Shown one piece after another: positions 1-12,178 of a stretch of 64,000 bases of DNA. The notes beneath the pieces are model-generated. The model did no database searches and was not told the origin of the DNA. It was given only the letters and a program-made list of their open reading frames with translations. The stretch is from contig KN834749.1 of NCBI GenBank assembly GCA_000827265.1, positions 1,477,500-1,541,499 of the forward strand, read 5' to 3'. The stretch's first letter is position 1. Every line of letters starts with the position of its first letter. Origin of the DNA: Collybiopsis luxurians FD-317 M1 (lineage: Eukaryota > Basidiomycota > Agaricomycetes > Agaricales > Omphalotaceae). The position numbers and the translations under genes were made by a program.

Positions 1-23
1 GTTCTTTCAATCTCATTTTTCAG

Positions 24-1111
24 GCATCTTACCAGACCAGATCCGTCACCGCTCAGTGCTAAACGCAAACGTGTACCGCAACATCTTGCCGTTCTTTTCG
101 TGGCGGATTCTGATTTTGACCAGAAAACCAACAAACACTGTATATTAGAAAGCGTTCAGAGGACTATTCAATGGTGTCAGCAAATAGGTATACCCCAGCT
201 CTCCGTATACGACTGTGATGGTGCGTAATAAAATTGTGCATCTCAATGCGTACATGTCGTTTATCTGTTTCTGCTCACAGGTATTATCCTGAGCAATATC
301 GGGGCAATAAAAAGAACAGCAGCACCAGAGTGCTTGTCGAAAGAGCCAGAAGTGGACCGAAGAAGGATCCATTATCCTCCTACACCTCCTTTATCAGACT
401 ACGCTGAATCTAGGCCACTTTCACCTAGTGAAGACTCGTTTATTGGCCTGAAATCATTCATTACTCTCAACATATCCCCTCCGCGACTCGGAGCTCGACG
501 TACGGTATCGAACTTGCGAGATTTTTCCCCCACTCACTCTGCTCCCGCAGATACAAAAATGGTTCAGTCATTAGCTCTCCACGTTCTAACGCGAGAAGCC
601 TCCAAACCAACCATTGCTGCTACGGCTCGTGCCATGGCCAGAGTTGAGGGCCGAAGCTCAAAATCTGCTGTCAAGAACACGTTCAAGTTGTCGATAAGCA
701 CCCTGGAAAACCATCTGGAAGGTAGGTCGGATTCTGGATGGTCGGTGGGAGCAAAGTTACTGAAATTTCACATTCTAGGCCAAAATGGATTATCCCCTCC
801 GGATTTTATGATTATACATCCGGTTCATCCCTCAAAATACCATAGATCGCCAATAGAGCTTCACGGGTACCCTCCGTGGCAGGTTCGACTAACAGAAATA
901 TAGTATGCCATCCTCGTTGTTGCATTGTTTCGCTGGAGTGTTGACGGACCCCACTAGTTGTAATAGATACCGAAAACAGTACGAGGCTAGACTAATGTGG
1001 TTCCTACCTCTGCATGTCAGTTCGACACTGCTTTCCTCAAGCCTTACCGAATGGGAATTTCGTGAGGCGCTTGATCAGTTTGCGGTTGCTGAGATGCGAT
1101 TAGGAAAGTAG
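24..1111 (+). CDS. NUS1: NUS1-type subunit of dehydrodolichyl diphosphate synthase (5' truncated by window)
   Basis: Non-catalytic partner of the cis-prenyltransferase that makes dolichol for N-glycosylation at the ER. Visible exons are 24-220, 281-721, 779-902 and 1021-1111, each with GT...AG borders and an unbroken frame. The first visible exon opens after an intron end at 23, so the N-terminus and any membrane anchor lie outside. Family marks: PQHLAVLFVADSD near the start, the C-terminal YPPWQVRLTEI block, and the terminal FREALDQFAVAEMRLGK element; a C-terminal RxG-type motif is typical of Nus1 and is used by the complex for catalysis. A proline/serine-rich insertion of about 100 residues lies between the conserved blocks. 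Assignment is by recalled family motifs. Confidence 0.88.
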
Positions 1112-1415
1112 AGAGAATTCGTCGATGTGTTCGGGCCTGCATTCGGGTACCTTCATTCCGATGCTTTCTTTATCATTTTAAGGAGAATCGGAAATAAACC
1201 ATCCGGGTCAAACAGATTTTCAGCCATATATATATATATATGTTGTATAGCTTTCAGCCAATCCTGACAACGGCGGAAGTTTTCTCCTCCCGATTGAGCG
1301 GGGCCTGACTGGACCTAACTGATATCATCAAAAGAAGTGGTCAAAATTTGCTATACGCCTCGTGCGCATATAAGCACTGCTCAAGTGATCCTTTTTTTCT
1401 TCTCCACCGCATTAC
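1112..1415. other. Intergenic region with short AT microsatellite
   Basis: About 300 bp between NUS1 and the DUF2235 gene, both rightward. It holds an (AT)n tract of about 16 bp near 1226-1241 and a pyrimidine-rich stretch just before the next ATG. No coding signal seen. Confidence 0.6.
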
Positions 1416-3851
1416 ATGCATACGCAAGTTCCAGACACATTTCCTGAGCCTATCCGACGAGAGTTGTCTAATTTGGCACGCGTCAACACCGAGCCGCTGC
1501 AAGATTATGAAGGTCTGTCAGCACTGAGACGGGTCAAGAAGAGAATCATTGTATGCTGCGATGGGTGAGGGATACTTAGCTTTCAAATCATAACATTCGG
1601 CTTGAATATTTGGCCCGTACTGTAGGACTTGGCAAGACGGTGTGTAATACGAATACCCTACCTTTTGTATCTTATTTGCTCCCAGGTATCACGACAAAGG
1701 ATCGTGCATCCTATACGAATGTCCTGGTGGGCATTTCGCTTCAATATGCTAAAGGAAACTCATGCCGCGTTCTCCGCATTATAGCGTTTTGCGCGGACTG
1801 TAGAACATGAAGATACTCGCACAATTCCTCCGACTCCGCAAATCGTGTTTTACCAATCTGGAATCGGTACCATACTTTCAGGCGTTGCAACGGAGTGCAT
1901 GCTAATGATATATTCGTGAATAGGGTCAGGACCCAACTTTTATTCGGAATACGTAGAGGGTGAGTTCACAGATTTGCTGAAAAGCTCACTGACCGCCTCG
2001 CCTTTGGACAGGCACAACCGGGGATACGTTAGGTCAGATTATATTACCCTCTTACCAATCGTTCCTCACGTACGTTTACAGGCGACAAGGTGAAAGCGGC
2101 TCTATGTACTTGGTGAAGAGGCTTATGTTTTGCCTCAGGTTGAGGAAGCTTATGCTTTCATCGCTCAGTGAGATCTTTTGTCCTGTATCGCGTCGCATGA
2201 TTCCCTAACCTTTCATGTATGCGTTGTAGTAATTATTATCCAGGAGATGAGGTAATTTTAAATCTGATCCTTCCTCGTACCGTATGAAGAATCTGGTAGA
2301 TCTTTTTGTTTGGATTTTCAAGGGTGAGCTTGTCTGTATTCTGTTATCTATCGAGTTCTAATGATTCATAGGGTGCATATACCGCTCGAATGGTGGCCAT
2401 GTTCATTGTGCGCAGTTCAATCCTTTGCTGGCCGAAACAGAATTCCTGAAAGTCTCTATTCAGGGCGTCATAGGCGTTCTCGACCGCAAAGAAATGGATT
2501 CATTCGCCGGGATCTTCATCGCTTACCAGAAACTTGGTAACACTGATGACGAGGAGGGTATGTAATACGGGACCTCTCGTACTTCAGTTCCGACAGTGAG
2601 CTTCGCTTCACAGAAAAACGAAAACTTGCCGCTCAGCTTGCGCCGTGGAACGGCCTTAACTCTCCCGGCATCCGCCGGGCGTATGCAGAAGATAGGAGTT
2701 TCTCCGTCAAGTATGCAGTTTATTACTACTGTTAGCTCAACCCTAATCATCCCATTAGATGCGTCGGTGTATTTGACACAGTCGGCACGTTGGGACTCCC
2801 AGAGGAGCTGACCTTGCGCTCTCCCAAGCTGAAGCGAATGTATGGATTCCCGGATCGACTTCTTGGGCCTCACATTGAACGGGCTTATCAAGCACTCGCG
2901 TTAAATGAAGACAGAGCTGATTTTGTGATTATATTCTTGGGAGCGTGGTCGCCTTGGAATCTCTAACATGCCGATATAGACGTGCGCCAAATTTGAACAG
3001 AAAGAAGAAGGTCGACAGAAAGGTCAGATATTGAAACAAGTACGTCTCTTCGTGTGTTCCAGAAAGTTAAGCTTATGCTCTCCACCTTTCGTTCCAGTGC
3101 TGGTTTACGGGTAAGTTAACTTGCGATTAGGGCTTGTTTCATAGTTGCTAATGGCTCGCTTGCATCAGGATGTCATTCAGATGTAAGGATATACGATATT
3201 TAAATGATATCCTCATCTTACTTCCTATCTTAAAGGTAGGTGGAGGCTACAAGCACCATGATTTAGCCGATATTACCTTGACTTGGATGGTGGTCCGTAA
3301 ACTCGAATCAGTCATTTTTTTTCTTCAAGCGCTGATGGTAAATTGCAGGCAAACGTTGGTGACATACTTGCGATGGATCTCCAGTACCTAGCAAGCCTTC
3401 CTCGGCCCGTAGCTCCTTGGGGTGCTCAGAAGCCACATGAGTGCGTACGAGGTACCATAGCAAGACTGAAAATATTGTTCTGACAAACAGCAGCCCCACT
3501 ACAGGTGTATTCGCTCTCTCCATAACATCGCAGCGACCCCTGCCGACAAAGACTGATGAAGTCACTCATGAAACAATTCACCCTTCAGTACGGCATCAAA
3601 AAGTGCTTTATCCAGAGTTAGCACAAGACATAGATGAACATTCAAATCTTATCGCCAAGCTTCTGCCGTTGGAGGAAGAGCTTCGAAGGAATTGGCCTTA
3701 CACCCCTTCCACACAGCAAGAAGCTCCCGACTTTGAGAAGAGCCCAGGGGTGCCAGACCCTCTTAAGGGGCGACATTCACTTGGTGAACTTGCGCATGAT
3801 GTTGCCAAAGTCACTATGTCGGCCATTCACAAAGTTGCAGGGGACAATTGA
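1416..3851 (+). CDS. DUF2235 (Tle1-like) alpha/beta-hydrolase domain protein, 20 exons
   Basis: Predicted hydrolase of the DUF2235 family, whose bacterial relatives include type VI secretion phospholipases; many fungi carry copies of unknown substrate. I traced 20 exons: 1416-1564, 1626-1639, 1686-1726, 1785-1866, 1924-1959, 2012-2032, 2082-2089, 2139-2167, 2230-2251, 2300-2323, 2372-2407, 2464-2557, 2614-2710, 2759-2924, 2980-3039, 3098-3110, 3169-3182, 3236-3289, 3349-3440, 3491-3851. They sum to 1413 nt, i.e. 470 residues plus stop, with no frame break. Diagnostic blocks assemble across junctions: CCDGTWQDG, TNVLRF, NYYPGDEIFLFGFSRGAYTAR (nucleophile Ser in GFSRG), CVGVFDTVGTLGLP, and CWFTGCHSDVGGGYK. 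Family membership is secure, function is not. Confidence 0.85.
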
Positions 3852-4038
3852 GCTGGAAGCTCGGAATGATATAAGTAGTGTCATCGAAGCCACGTGCTAT
3901 AGTGTTACGATCGTGCTACAGTACAATTTAATTATCGCTCCACTTGAGTTGCTTTCAGGTCCCTGCAGCCCAACTGCAGCCAGCAGCCTCTGGCAGCTCC
4001 TCCAAGCTACGGAGAGTCGTTGTATGCTCTGAGCGAAT

Positions 4039-7000
4039 ATGGCTCATGAAGTAAATCCTTCTCGCTCTTGCTCCTCATCAGCTAGCCCAACTCGTTCCAC
4101 AGCGAATTCGCCTCCTATTCCCCCTTCTTCCCCTGCTCGATTTATCCGACATCCTCCCCGTAATTCCTCTAACAATCCTATCTCGATTCCTGCCTCATCA
4201 TATATTGCGACTTCCTTTACGACTTTAACGAGCAATAACGACGTTCCGACTGCCGACATCACAGATTCAATCTTTACTGTTTCTACCTTATCACCCAAAG
4301 TCCCTGAGAGTGTGGACGATGAAAATGATTCTGAATCCGAGCATTTGTTGCCTGTGAAAGGCGAACAATATCATGAATCGTCATCGTCCCATTCTCCGAG
4401 CGTCAAGCCCTCAATTTCGTCCACTTCTACTCTCGTGAATGATCACTTTGTCCAGTCATCTCACAAACCTGTACCCGCTACGCAAGTATTTGCTAGGAAT
4501 GCTGCACCTCTATATCTTCCACAGCTGGATGCCTATCTATCCTCTATTCCCATGCCTCCATTCGCGGCCGGAAAAAAGTCCTCTAAACCTCGAATGTTCA
4601 CTCCGATGGACAGACTGGCAAAGTCAAATCAGTCCTTGGAAGATATGGAGATGAACTCTCAAATACCACCTTTTTGGCGGAATAGGAAAACGATACTAGG
4701 CTCTGCTGTTAGTCTTGTTATTGGCTTGACCGTAAGCAATTCATCTTCTGCCAGTCAGTGTCATCTTACGAGTCGAATATCAGGGGTCCAGTGCAATAGC
4801 TATGTATTACAGTCTTCAGGGCCTCGTGAACACTGTCCAGATTTTCGCTCTGATCTTGAGCACGCTCATTCCGGTCACAGGAGAGAATTTGGCTAGCCAG
4901 TGGAGGAAGCTTTTTCTCGGAACAATGTATGTGCTTGCTTGATTTGGCTATTACATTCTGTCTAATTCATCGCCAGTCCCAATGTACTAGCTCTCAACTT
5001 TGCGTCAACTTTGACGCAGTCGCTGACATTCTTGATTATTTTCATGATCCTAGCTGCAGGGTTACTGTACCGTTTTTCTGCAGAGGCTCGTCACTGTGAC
5101 CGTTATAATCGGCTGGAAGGTTTACAGCCTTCTACGGCAGGAAAGCAATGGAGCATCGTCATTGTGACATTTCTCCTTACTGTCATTTATCTCCCTATCA
5201 GCATAATGGCAGTGCATGTCGTTGTTTGGTCTGACGATCTTTGGGTCGTTCCCAACCCTTATACCAACGCTACTTCTTCTCCTCCCGTGGTCTCACCTCT
5301 AGGGCCTGCAAATGAGTATCGTGACCCTCTGGATTTTTGTTGGACAACGACTATGAAGAAGAATGAGATCAATTACGCTCCTGCGATTGTCATACTTGCT
5401 GCTGTAGTTGTGTGCATGGTGAGATCTTTTTTCATGATATCCTGTCCCTCTAATCCTTGTTGCAGGTGTCAGTATCTTTTCCCATAATGTTACGACATGT
5501 TATCAAGCGATCGCTTCCCCGTGTAGACCGCTACACTGAACTGGGCCGTCTTAGAAGCAAGGCAGATATGGACATCGAATATCATCGTGTTTTAGCTCGC
5601 GATCAGAATCTTTTTGTATTCTTGTATTCAGGCAAGTAGTGTCAATAACCTGTTCCCCCATTGATATTTACACAATTGTTCAAGGTTTTCGTAGAGGGTG
5701 GGGAACTTATGAGTCTACGTATCTGTTTGCAAAATTGAGCACCTTGGTCGTTGTCGCCGTCATTGATCCAGACAATTGTCTGTTTCGCTCCTCCTCTCGT
5801 ACTGTGATACCTATCGTTCGCCAGGTGTTGCTGCTTACGTGCACACTTGGATTCTTTCTTGCCCAATGCTTTTTCGGCCCTTTCCTCGATCCTATCAACA
5901 ATGCTAGCGAGTGGGTGTCACGTATGAACTATGTCACGACCTCTATAGTTGCTTTACTTGTTGTCCTCGACGTACCTGGGCAAGCTATCCTCAACAGCTA
6001 CGTGCTCTACGCGTAAGTTATACTTTACCGATTTCTGTGGTTTCTTACAAGTCTCTTATCTAGTATTTACATAATAACTTATGGTTTAAGTTTCTGTAAA
6101 TACCCTTTCTTACACTTTTGGCCGCAAAGCTGACTCTTTTGATACAGATTTTACTGTAATAAACTTAGGATTTATGCGTCGCCTGGTTAAACGTACGTAG
6201 AATAACCTCAACAGCAGTACCTCTTCGCTGACTATTCCAGCAGGTCTCACACGTCGTATTGATTTCAGTAAGCTTTTTTGTTCTCCGTCTCCGTATTTCA
6301 TTTGATATAGCGATTCGCAGGTATCGATGTTTTCTCTCCGCGGTAGTTTGATTTCAAATTTTGTCATCGGATCTTTTACTGACATTCAGAGCTCGCCAGC
6401 CTCGCAATTTCTTTCTTATCCCCCCACATCAAACGAAGAATTTGGCAGGAGTCCATCACCACCCTCATACTTACCAGTCCAGAATGCAAAATTCCCTCCC
6501 AGCAAACCATGTCATTTGCACAAGCTCGGAATTTTGAATTTCCTCCGTATCTGTTGGATTTTGCAGGTTCCCCTGGCGAAAGACATGTAGAAAACCTCAA
6601 GGTACTGTCCCCTGCTTCCGAGAATGCCCTCTCTTTTCCAATGTTTTTGCAGATTCTTCGCGAAGTCGGCTCATTTGAGTATCGTAAAGCTGCCGCTCTG
6701 ATTTCTGGCCCTGACTTTGAACGATACAAGCGCGTTGAAGCGGAAATTCAGAACCACTTCATCGGACCTGACTCTTACTGGTATGATCATAATGACGCTC
6801 TGGCCCGTGGACGCTCTGGGTTTTTCGGTAACGCCTGGTTTATACCGTTCCCCCCGACTGTGGTACGATTCTTCGCTAGTCCCGCTTTTGACGAGGTTTT
6901 TACAAGATTTGAACTGATAGGTAATGCGCTACGATAATGGGAGGCTTGCTGTTCTCCGTTCATTGAATGACTTAGAGGAGTACGTAGTACAGAACACCTC

Positions 7001-8367
7001 TCGCGTTGTACAGCGAAAGCGTGAGATTCGTTTGGCTCTGCGGGCTCTAGAAGGACAAACTGTCCGATGGCCTTACAAGCACATCACTGCGAGTACTCTT
7101 GAACATCTTCGAACTGTCTGCTGAATTACCTCTAGTCTGTTGGGGCGCAAGTCTTCTGCTGTTGCTGCAGGCCAAGATACCATGCTAGCTCCGCCGTGCA
7201 ATACGAAACTTGCGAACTGCGAATCAAACGCAAGGGCTACCTTGTATGGGACAAGGCGCAACTGGGAAGCGGATTCGAAATCCAGTTAGCATACGACAAG
7301 AAAGTTGTTCAAGACGGCGACTTGATCGGTCTGACAGAGGATATCGAGCTGACACCACCTCTCGCTCACTTTCTGGCGTTGAATGAGGACTTGATTCTAT
7401 CACGGCTGGGGAAGATCGAAGCACTCATTTCAGCGTATCGCCGTCACAACCAACGAGAATGTTACCACAAGGCTCGAGTTTTGAGCTATCGCTTCTTATC
7501 TCATGTGTATGATCACCCTCGCTCTGCAAAGGGACTAGCACGCAGCTCTTTTGAACATGAGCATGATTTGAGAGTACGACAGCTCATGGCGGGGAATGAA
7601 GTGGTTTTCGAGACTGCCTACATGCGCTTATCCGCTGTGTCCACGTCGGAGGCCGCCACTTGGTGGTACATATTCTGGGTATTCATTCATATTCTTCTAG
7701 TTAGTCGATACTCATTGCCTCGCTTAGGATGACTTATGGCGGAGAAACTACGACACGATATCCAACTTACGCTTGCATGAAACAGATTTCAATCCGTATT
7801 ACCCCTCGTCAATCGCATATACCCCTTTACCTCGGGCTGTTCTGGAATCGTTTCTAATGCAACGTGGTCTGCTGTCTACACCCTCCAAGCAGAGTGATTT
7901 TTTTCACAGTGGGTTCTTGAATAAGCTATATCTGCGTCTGAACGAGGCAGCATTCCGTGGATCCAGCAAAGTAGGTTTTGACATTTTTATGTTTTACGCA
8001 TGTTCCCTATATCTTGTAGGTTATCTTGTTTCATCTCGGAGACGACAAGTCTGAGCTCGATATGGATGGGGTGGATCTTGAGATACAACTGGAGGGTCCA
8101 TCATCCATGTTTGGGACTGGTGGCGGAACTGACCACGACGATTCTTCCATCATTGTGCGCCCGGCATACAGATGGGAAGGCGTTTTATCAGACACACTCC
8201 AGCATCACCGATGGAGAAGACAAAATTTCACTTCCAAAATGGGTGCTTGGTTTGGTATCACACCTATCTGGAGAACAGGTATTGTCTCCCCTGGTGTCTC
8301 GATTGATGTTAGACTGGAAAATGGACGATACGTACTACTGGACGATGTGCTTGTAAGGCGGAAATAG
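4039..8367 (+). CDS. Large multi-pass membrane protein, conserved-hypothetical type
   Basis: Not assigned to a named family. One multi-exon rightward gene: the N-terminal 200 residues are Ser/Pro-rich and probably disordered; several hydrophobic segments follow (around 4700-4870, 5010-5070, 5150-5220, 5380-5500, 5740-6010), including a YESTYLFAKL block and VIDPDNCLFR; the C-terminal half is soluble, with a segment that begins LPPYLLDFAGSPGERH and then GPDSYWYDHND, GNAWFIPFPPTVV and, last, GAWFGITPIWRTG before the stop at 8365-8367. The same reading frame logic joins exons across about 15 introns. I infer a plasma- or endo-membrane protein with a large cytosolic domain. It could be split into two genes near 6.1-6.5 kb, where exon tracing was least certain. 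Confidence 0.6.
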
Positions 8368-8405
8368 GGACATTTGCGTGTACTTAACTGCATTTGACAA
8401 CGTAA

Positions 8406-8418
8406 GGTTAGGGTTTTG
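8406..8418 (+). promoter_or_regulatory. Telomere-repeat-like box upstream of nudC
   Basis: GGTTAGGGTTTTG lies about 60 bp before the nudC start codon. It contains one TTAGGG unit. Such boxes bind Tbf1/Myb-type factors in some fungi; here a role is only a guess. Confidence 0.25.
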
Positions 8419-8475
8419 CGCCTTCCGTCGAGCGCGCGCTTAAGTTGCTGTTTACATCTGCACTGCTATCTCGGA

Positions 8476-9390
8476 ATGTCTACATCAGTGGAAGAGTACG
8501 ACAAAATGACAGAAGAGGAGAGAAAAGCAAAAGATAAAGCTGATCGGAAGAAAGAAGAAGCAGAACAAGCTGGTGGGGGAAATAGAAATTATTAACCTGA
8601 GCTATTAATTTACGATTATGCCCAGCTTTACCGTACAAGTGGACTCAGCTGTTGGGAGAAGTCGATGTTCACGTCCCTGTACCCAAGGGAACACGAGGAA
8701 GAGATCTTGCAATTGTGATTCAGAAAAAAAAACTCAGTGTTGGTTTAAAGGGATCTCAGGACAAGATCCTCGAAGGCGAATTGTGCAAAGAAATCAAGAT
8801 GGAAGAGAGTACTTGGACTTTAGGTTGGTTCAACTTTGTCTCTACATCTACTGTCACCCTCAGTTTCTGTTCAAGAGGACGATGTGGTTCTTATACACCT
8901 CGAAAAGCTCAACAAGCAGCAGTGGTGGGAGAACGTGTTGACTCACCATCCCAAGATCGATACGACAAAGATCGAGCCTACTGATAGCAAGCTCAGTGAT
9001 TTGGATGGAGAGACTAGGTACTTGCATTCTTTTTTGCACCGTGTAAGATTTACGATACGATGCTTTGGCAGAGGGATGGTAGAAAAGATGATGGTAAGGC
9101 AGCCATCGTTTGTTTATTTTCAGAACTTGCACTCAGTAAAACACGAAACTCGCATAGTTTGACAATCAGCAGAAGGTCTGGGTTGTTCGCTTTTATGTAG
9201 CGCTAATCGATTTGACCGTAATTATTCTGCAGCAAATGGGAAAGCCAACCTCCGACGAGCTCAAGAAGATGGAGGTGATGCATTCTTTCTTTCTGACCAC
9301 TGATAGCTTTCGGCTGACACTTATCAGGCTTTGAAAAAGTTCCAAGCCCAGCATCCAGAGTTGGATTTTTCCAACGCTAAGATATCCTGA
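8476..9390 (+). CDS. nudC: Nuclear movement protein NudC (CS domain)
   Basis: Hsp90 co-chaperone-like protein that supports the dynein/LIS1 pathway and nuclear migration in hyphae. The charged N-terminus (start [16 protein letters not shown]) is followed by a p23/CS domain: [19 protein letters not shown], then GLKGS, EESTWTLEDD and [14 protein letters not shown]. The C-terminal NudC signature is complete, with [34 protein letters not shown] and [13 protein letters not shown] before TGA at 9388-9390. Exons near 9150-9175 and 9235-9270 are very short. Length of about 190 residues matches fungal NudC proteins. The start is the only ATG that yields the usual short acidic N-terminus. Confidence 0.93.
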
Positions 9391-9710
9391 AGTAGTTGTA
9401 GCAAAATCTAGATACGTAATATTTCACGGTCCTGTATATCTACTTTTAACACTTGTTGCTGGTATGAAATTTACTGAAGTCTACGACGTTTTCCCGGTAG
9501 CGAGGCGGTGGAGGAAAAGGTCTTCCTTTTCACACTTTCAGCGAGACTTCGTAGACGTTGGCTGTTACCAACGTCTCTTGGCGACGTATTGGATGAATTT
9601 GTCCTCTGATTCGAGCGAGCTTCTAGCAGGGCTTTCATGGCTTCGGTCTTTTTAAAGCTAAAATGTGGATCCCCTAATCAGCGGAAATTCGACGAATTTA
9701 TATAATGGAC
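9391..9710. other. Convergent 3' region between nudC and ESF1
   Basis: About 320 bp shared 3' flank of two convergent genes. No coding signal or repeat seen. Confidence 0.5.
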
Positions 9711-11778
9711 TCACTGAGGATTTGACGGATCTATCGCAAAGTCATGATCATCATGAACGGCTTTGAAACGGTCATCGTCAACATCAATGGAAAAATCTTC
9801 CTGAAGCTCGGCCTCATCGAAGTTGTTCCTCTTGCCCCCCTTCCTCAACTTTTTCCCTTTCAACTTTTCGGATTTGATGACTGATTTCAGGTTGAAATGC
9901 TGAGGTTCAGCGTTACTCGAGGCAATCAAAAGAGATAAATCCTCTTTGGTGGAAACCTGCTTAGGTTTTATTTCTTTCAGTTCATCCTTCTTTCCATTCT
10001 TCTTGCTTGACCGGAGCGTCTCTTCTTCCTCCTCGTCACTGGCAGCAGCGAAGAAGTCGTCGGTCTTCACGATCCCTAGATCACCATGACCAGCTTCAGC
10101 ATTTTCCTTCTTCTTCTTTCGCTTCTCCTTCATCTTGCGCCGATATTTCTCAAGCGTAGTTTCATCCCCGTCACCTTTCGATAGTGACAAGCCTGGCGTG
10201 AAGGTGACTTCCATATCAACGTCGTCTTCATTGTCGCCGACGCTCTTCCCATTTCCATCGTTCCAGCCCTCGGGCAGGTCATTATCGCCTCCAAGCAGCA
10301 GCGAGCGCAGCTTGTCTCGTGAAATTGATTTCCGGTCATTTTCGCCGTCAGACTCTGGTTCAGAAGACGACGAAGCAAGATACGCTTTAAAATCTGCTTC
10401 CTCCAGGTCCTTGCGCGAAATTTTTCGGCGCGTTATCTCGTGTCTGGTCGGGTCATCGTCGTCCCAGGTAAGCTTGACTTTGGAATGACGTAAAGCCTGC
10501 GTGAAATGTAAGTCAAAAGTTAGGAGAAGTCAAAGTCAATACTTGCATCGGTTACAAATTCTACGCCTTTGTATGAAGCACCCTCGTCCCCTGTCGCTTC
10601 ATCTCTGATTTTTCATTGAATCTCATGTAGAAGAAAATGGAAAATATTCTCACCTGAACTCATCGTCGAAAGTCATCTCGTCGGGGACAAAACTTAGGTC
10701 AAAAACGTTTGCTGAACGTTCCAGTTCTGTTCCTTCAAGTTCATCGTAGATGTGAGAAGCTGCTTCAGCCGAGTCGCATGTGATGATAGCATAATAATAT
10801 CTTTGGAGGATATGAGCGGTAAATCCTGGAATGCATTGAGATTTGGGACACACCGTAGTCTTTCTAGTTGATACTTCCTCAAAGCATCTTCGTCGAATTC
10901 GTTTTCGTCGCCAACTTGGATGATATTCCGCTCTGTGACTTCCTCGTCTTCATCCGCCTCTTTTCTCTTGAAAATCTCCGGAGGAGGACCTTCCTGCTCT
11001 TCTTGAGCAAGCTTCTCCTTCCCGAACTGACTAGGGTAGATTTTTACGTTGAGAATGCGACCACGAATGACATTGCTAGCCCCTTTCGAACTCGTATGCC
11101 ACTTTTCTGCAGAAGGAACGGCTTTGGAGGAAGAAGCGACGGGTGCTGTCGACGATACTAACGAGGAACATATCTTGTACAGATGAACTGCACGAACGTG
11201 GTCCCAATCGAGATTAACCACAGCGAGTCTGTGAGTCCTTGTTACTTCCGTTACCGCATGGTGTTCGGGATTAGATTCATTGTAAGCAGCAGCCTGAGCA
11301 TCTAGATCGTCAAAATTATCTTCGTCGAAGTCTACATCGACTTGATCGTTTTCAACAGGTATAGGACGCGATGAATCGTGCCCAACAGTAACAAGCTCAT
11401 TTTCGTCGCTATCCCGATCCTGTTCCTGCTCTTCTTCGTCCGAAGACTCCAGCAAGACTTCACCACGCGCGTAATCCGGCGCTTTAGGTACGTCGTCGTC
11501 GTCGTCATTCTCAAGACGATAAAACCGCCTCAAGTTTTCTTGGTCCTGATTTTCCGACACAGGTCGTCCATATTTGTCCACACGGCCTGCAAGAATTGAG
11601 CGGATGAATGCAAATCAACACAAGTATTTGCCAACCTGATTTGCTTTTGCTTTTTTTACTCTTTTGGGGAGCAAAAACAGACTTGAAACGGTCATCTACG
11701 ATAACCTTGGACTGCTGTTTTCTGGGACGACGAAATCGAGGATCCGACTTAAGTCTGGCAAAACGGGGATCTGACATG
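9711..11778 (-). CDS. ESF1: Esf1-like 18S pre-rRNA processing factor
   Basis: Nucleolar protein of the small-subunit processome, needed for 18S rRNA maturation. It starts MSDPRFARLKSDPRFR and carries DDRFKSVF, the conserved VDKYGRPV block, long acidic runs, then RTHRLAVVNLDWDHVRAVHLY (the conserved NUC153-neighbour core), VKIYPSQFGKEKL, YYYAIITCDSAEAA, and FDLSFVPDEMTFDDEFR. The C-terminus has the family's basic KYRRKMKEKRKKKKE patch and a terminal DDRFKAVHDDHDFAIDPSNPQ. Small introns near 11590-11630, 10805-10860 and 10500-10660 join the blocks. Head region faces a T-rich 400-bp gap. Length near 640 residues suits the family. Confidence 0.9.
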
Positions 11779-12178
11779 GTAGTACGATGAAAAAAAAAGT
11801 GGCCGGAAAACAAGTACGAGCGGCCCGTCGTAGTACTTTACTGCCTTGCTGCCTTCCATTATTCTCTTCCTTTGCTACTTTGCTTAGTTCTTTTTCCCTC
11901 GCTGTACCTTAGTTTTTTGTTTTTTTTTTTATTTTACCTTACTGTCGAGATTGTTTTCCTCGAAAATTCCCTTGTAGAGCTCAAAACCTGATACTGAGAA
12001 ATTTCTACTACTCAATATTTTCATTGGTAGATTCAAAGTGCTTAGTATATACGTATGTGTCCGTGTCTGGTTTTCTCTCTGGTAGAGTAATCTGTCATAC
12101 ATAGGTCGTTGTTTTTCCATAGCACTTGTCTCAGATAATTTACATACAACAATTTTTTGAGTACGAGTTTTCAAAGTT
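11779..12178. other. ESF1 5' flank / 3' flank of the RS protein gene
   Basis: About 400 bp containing the ESF1 promoter. T-rich runs at about 11912-11935 (plus strand) are the only marked composition feature. No gene seen. Confidence 0.5.
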
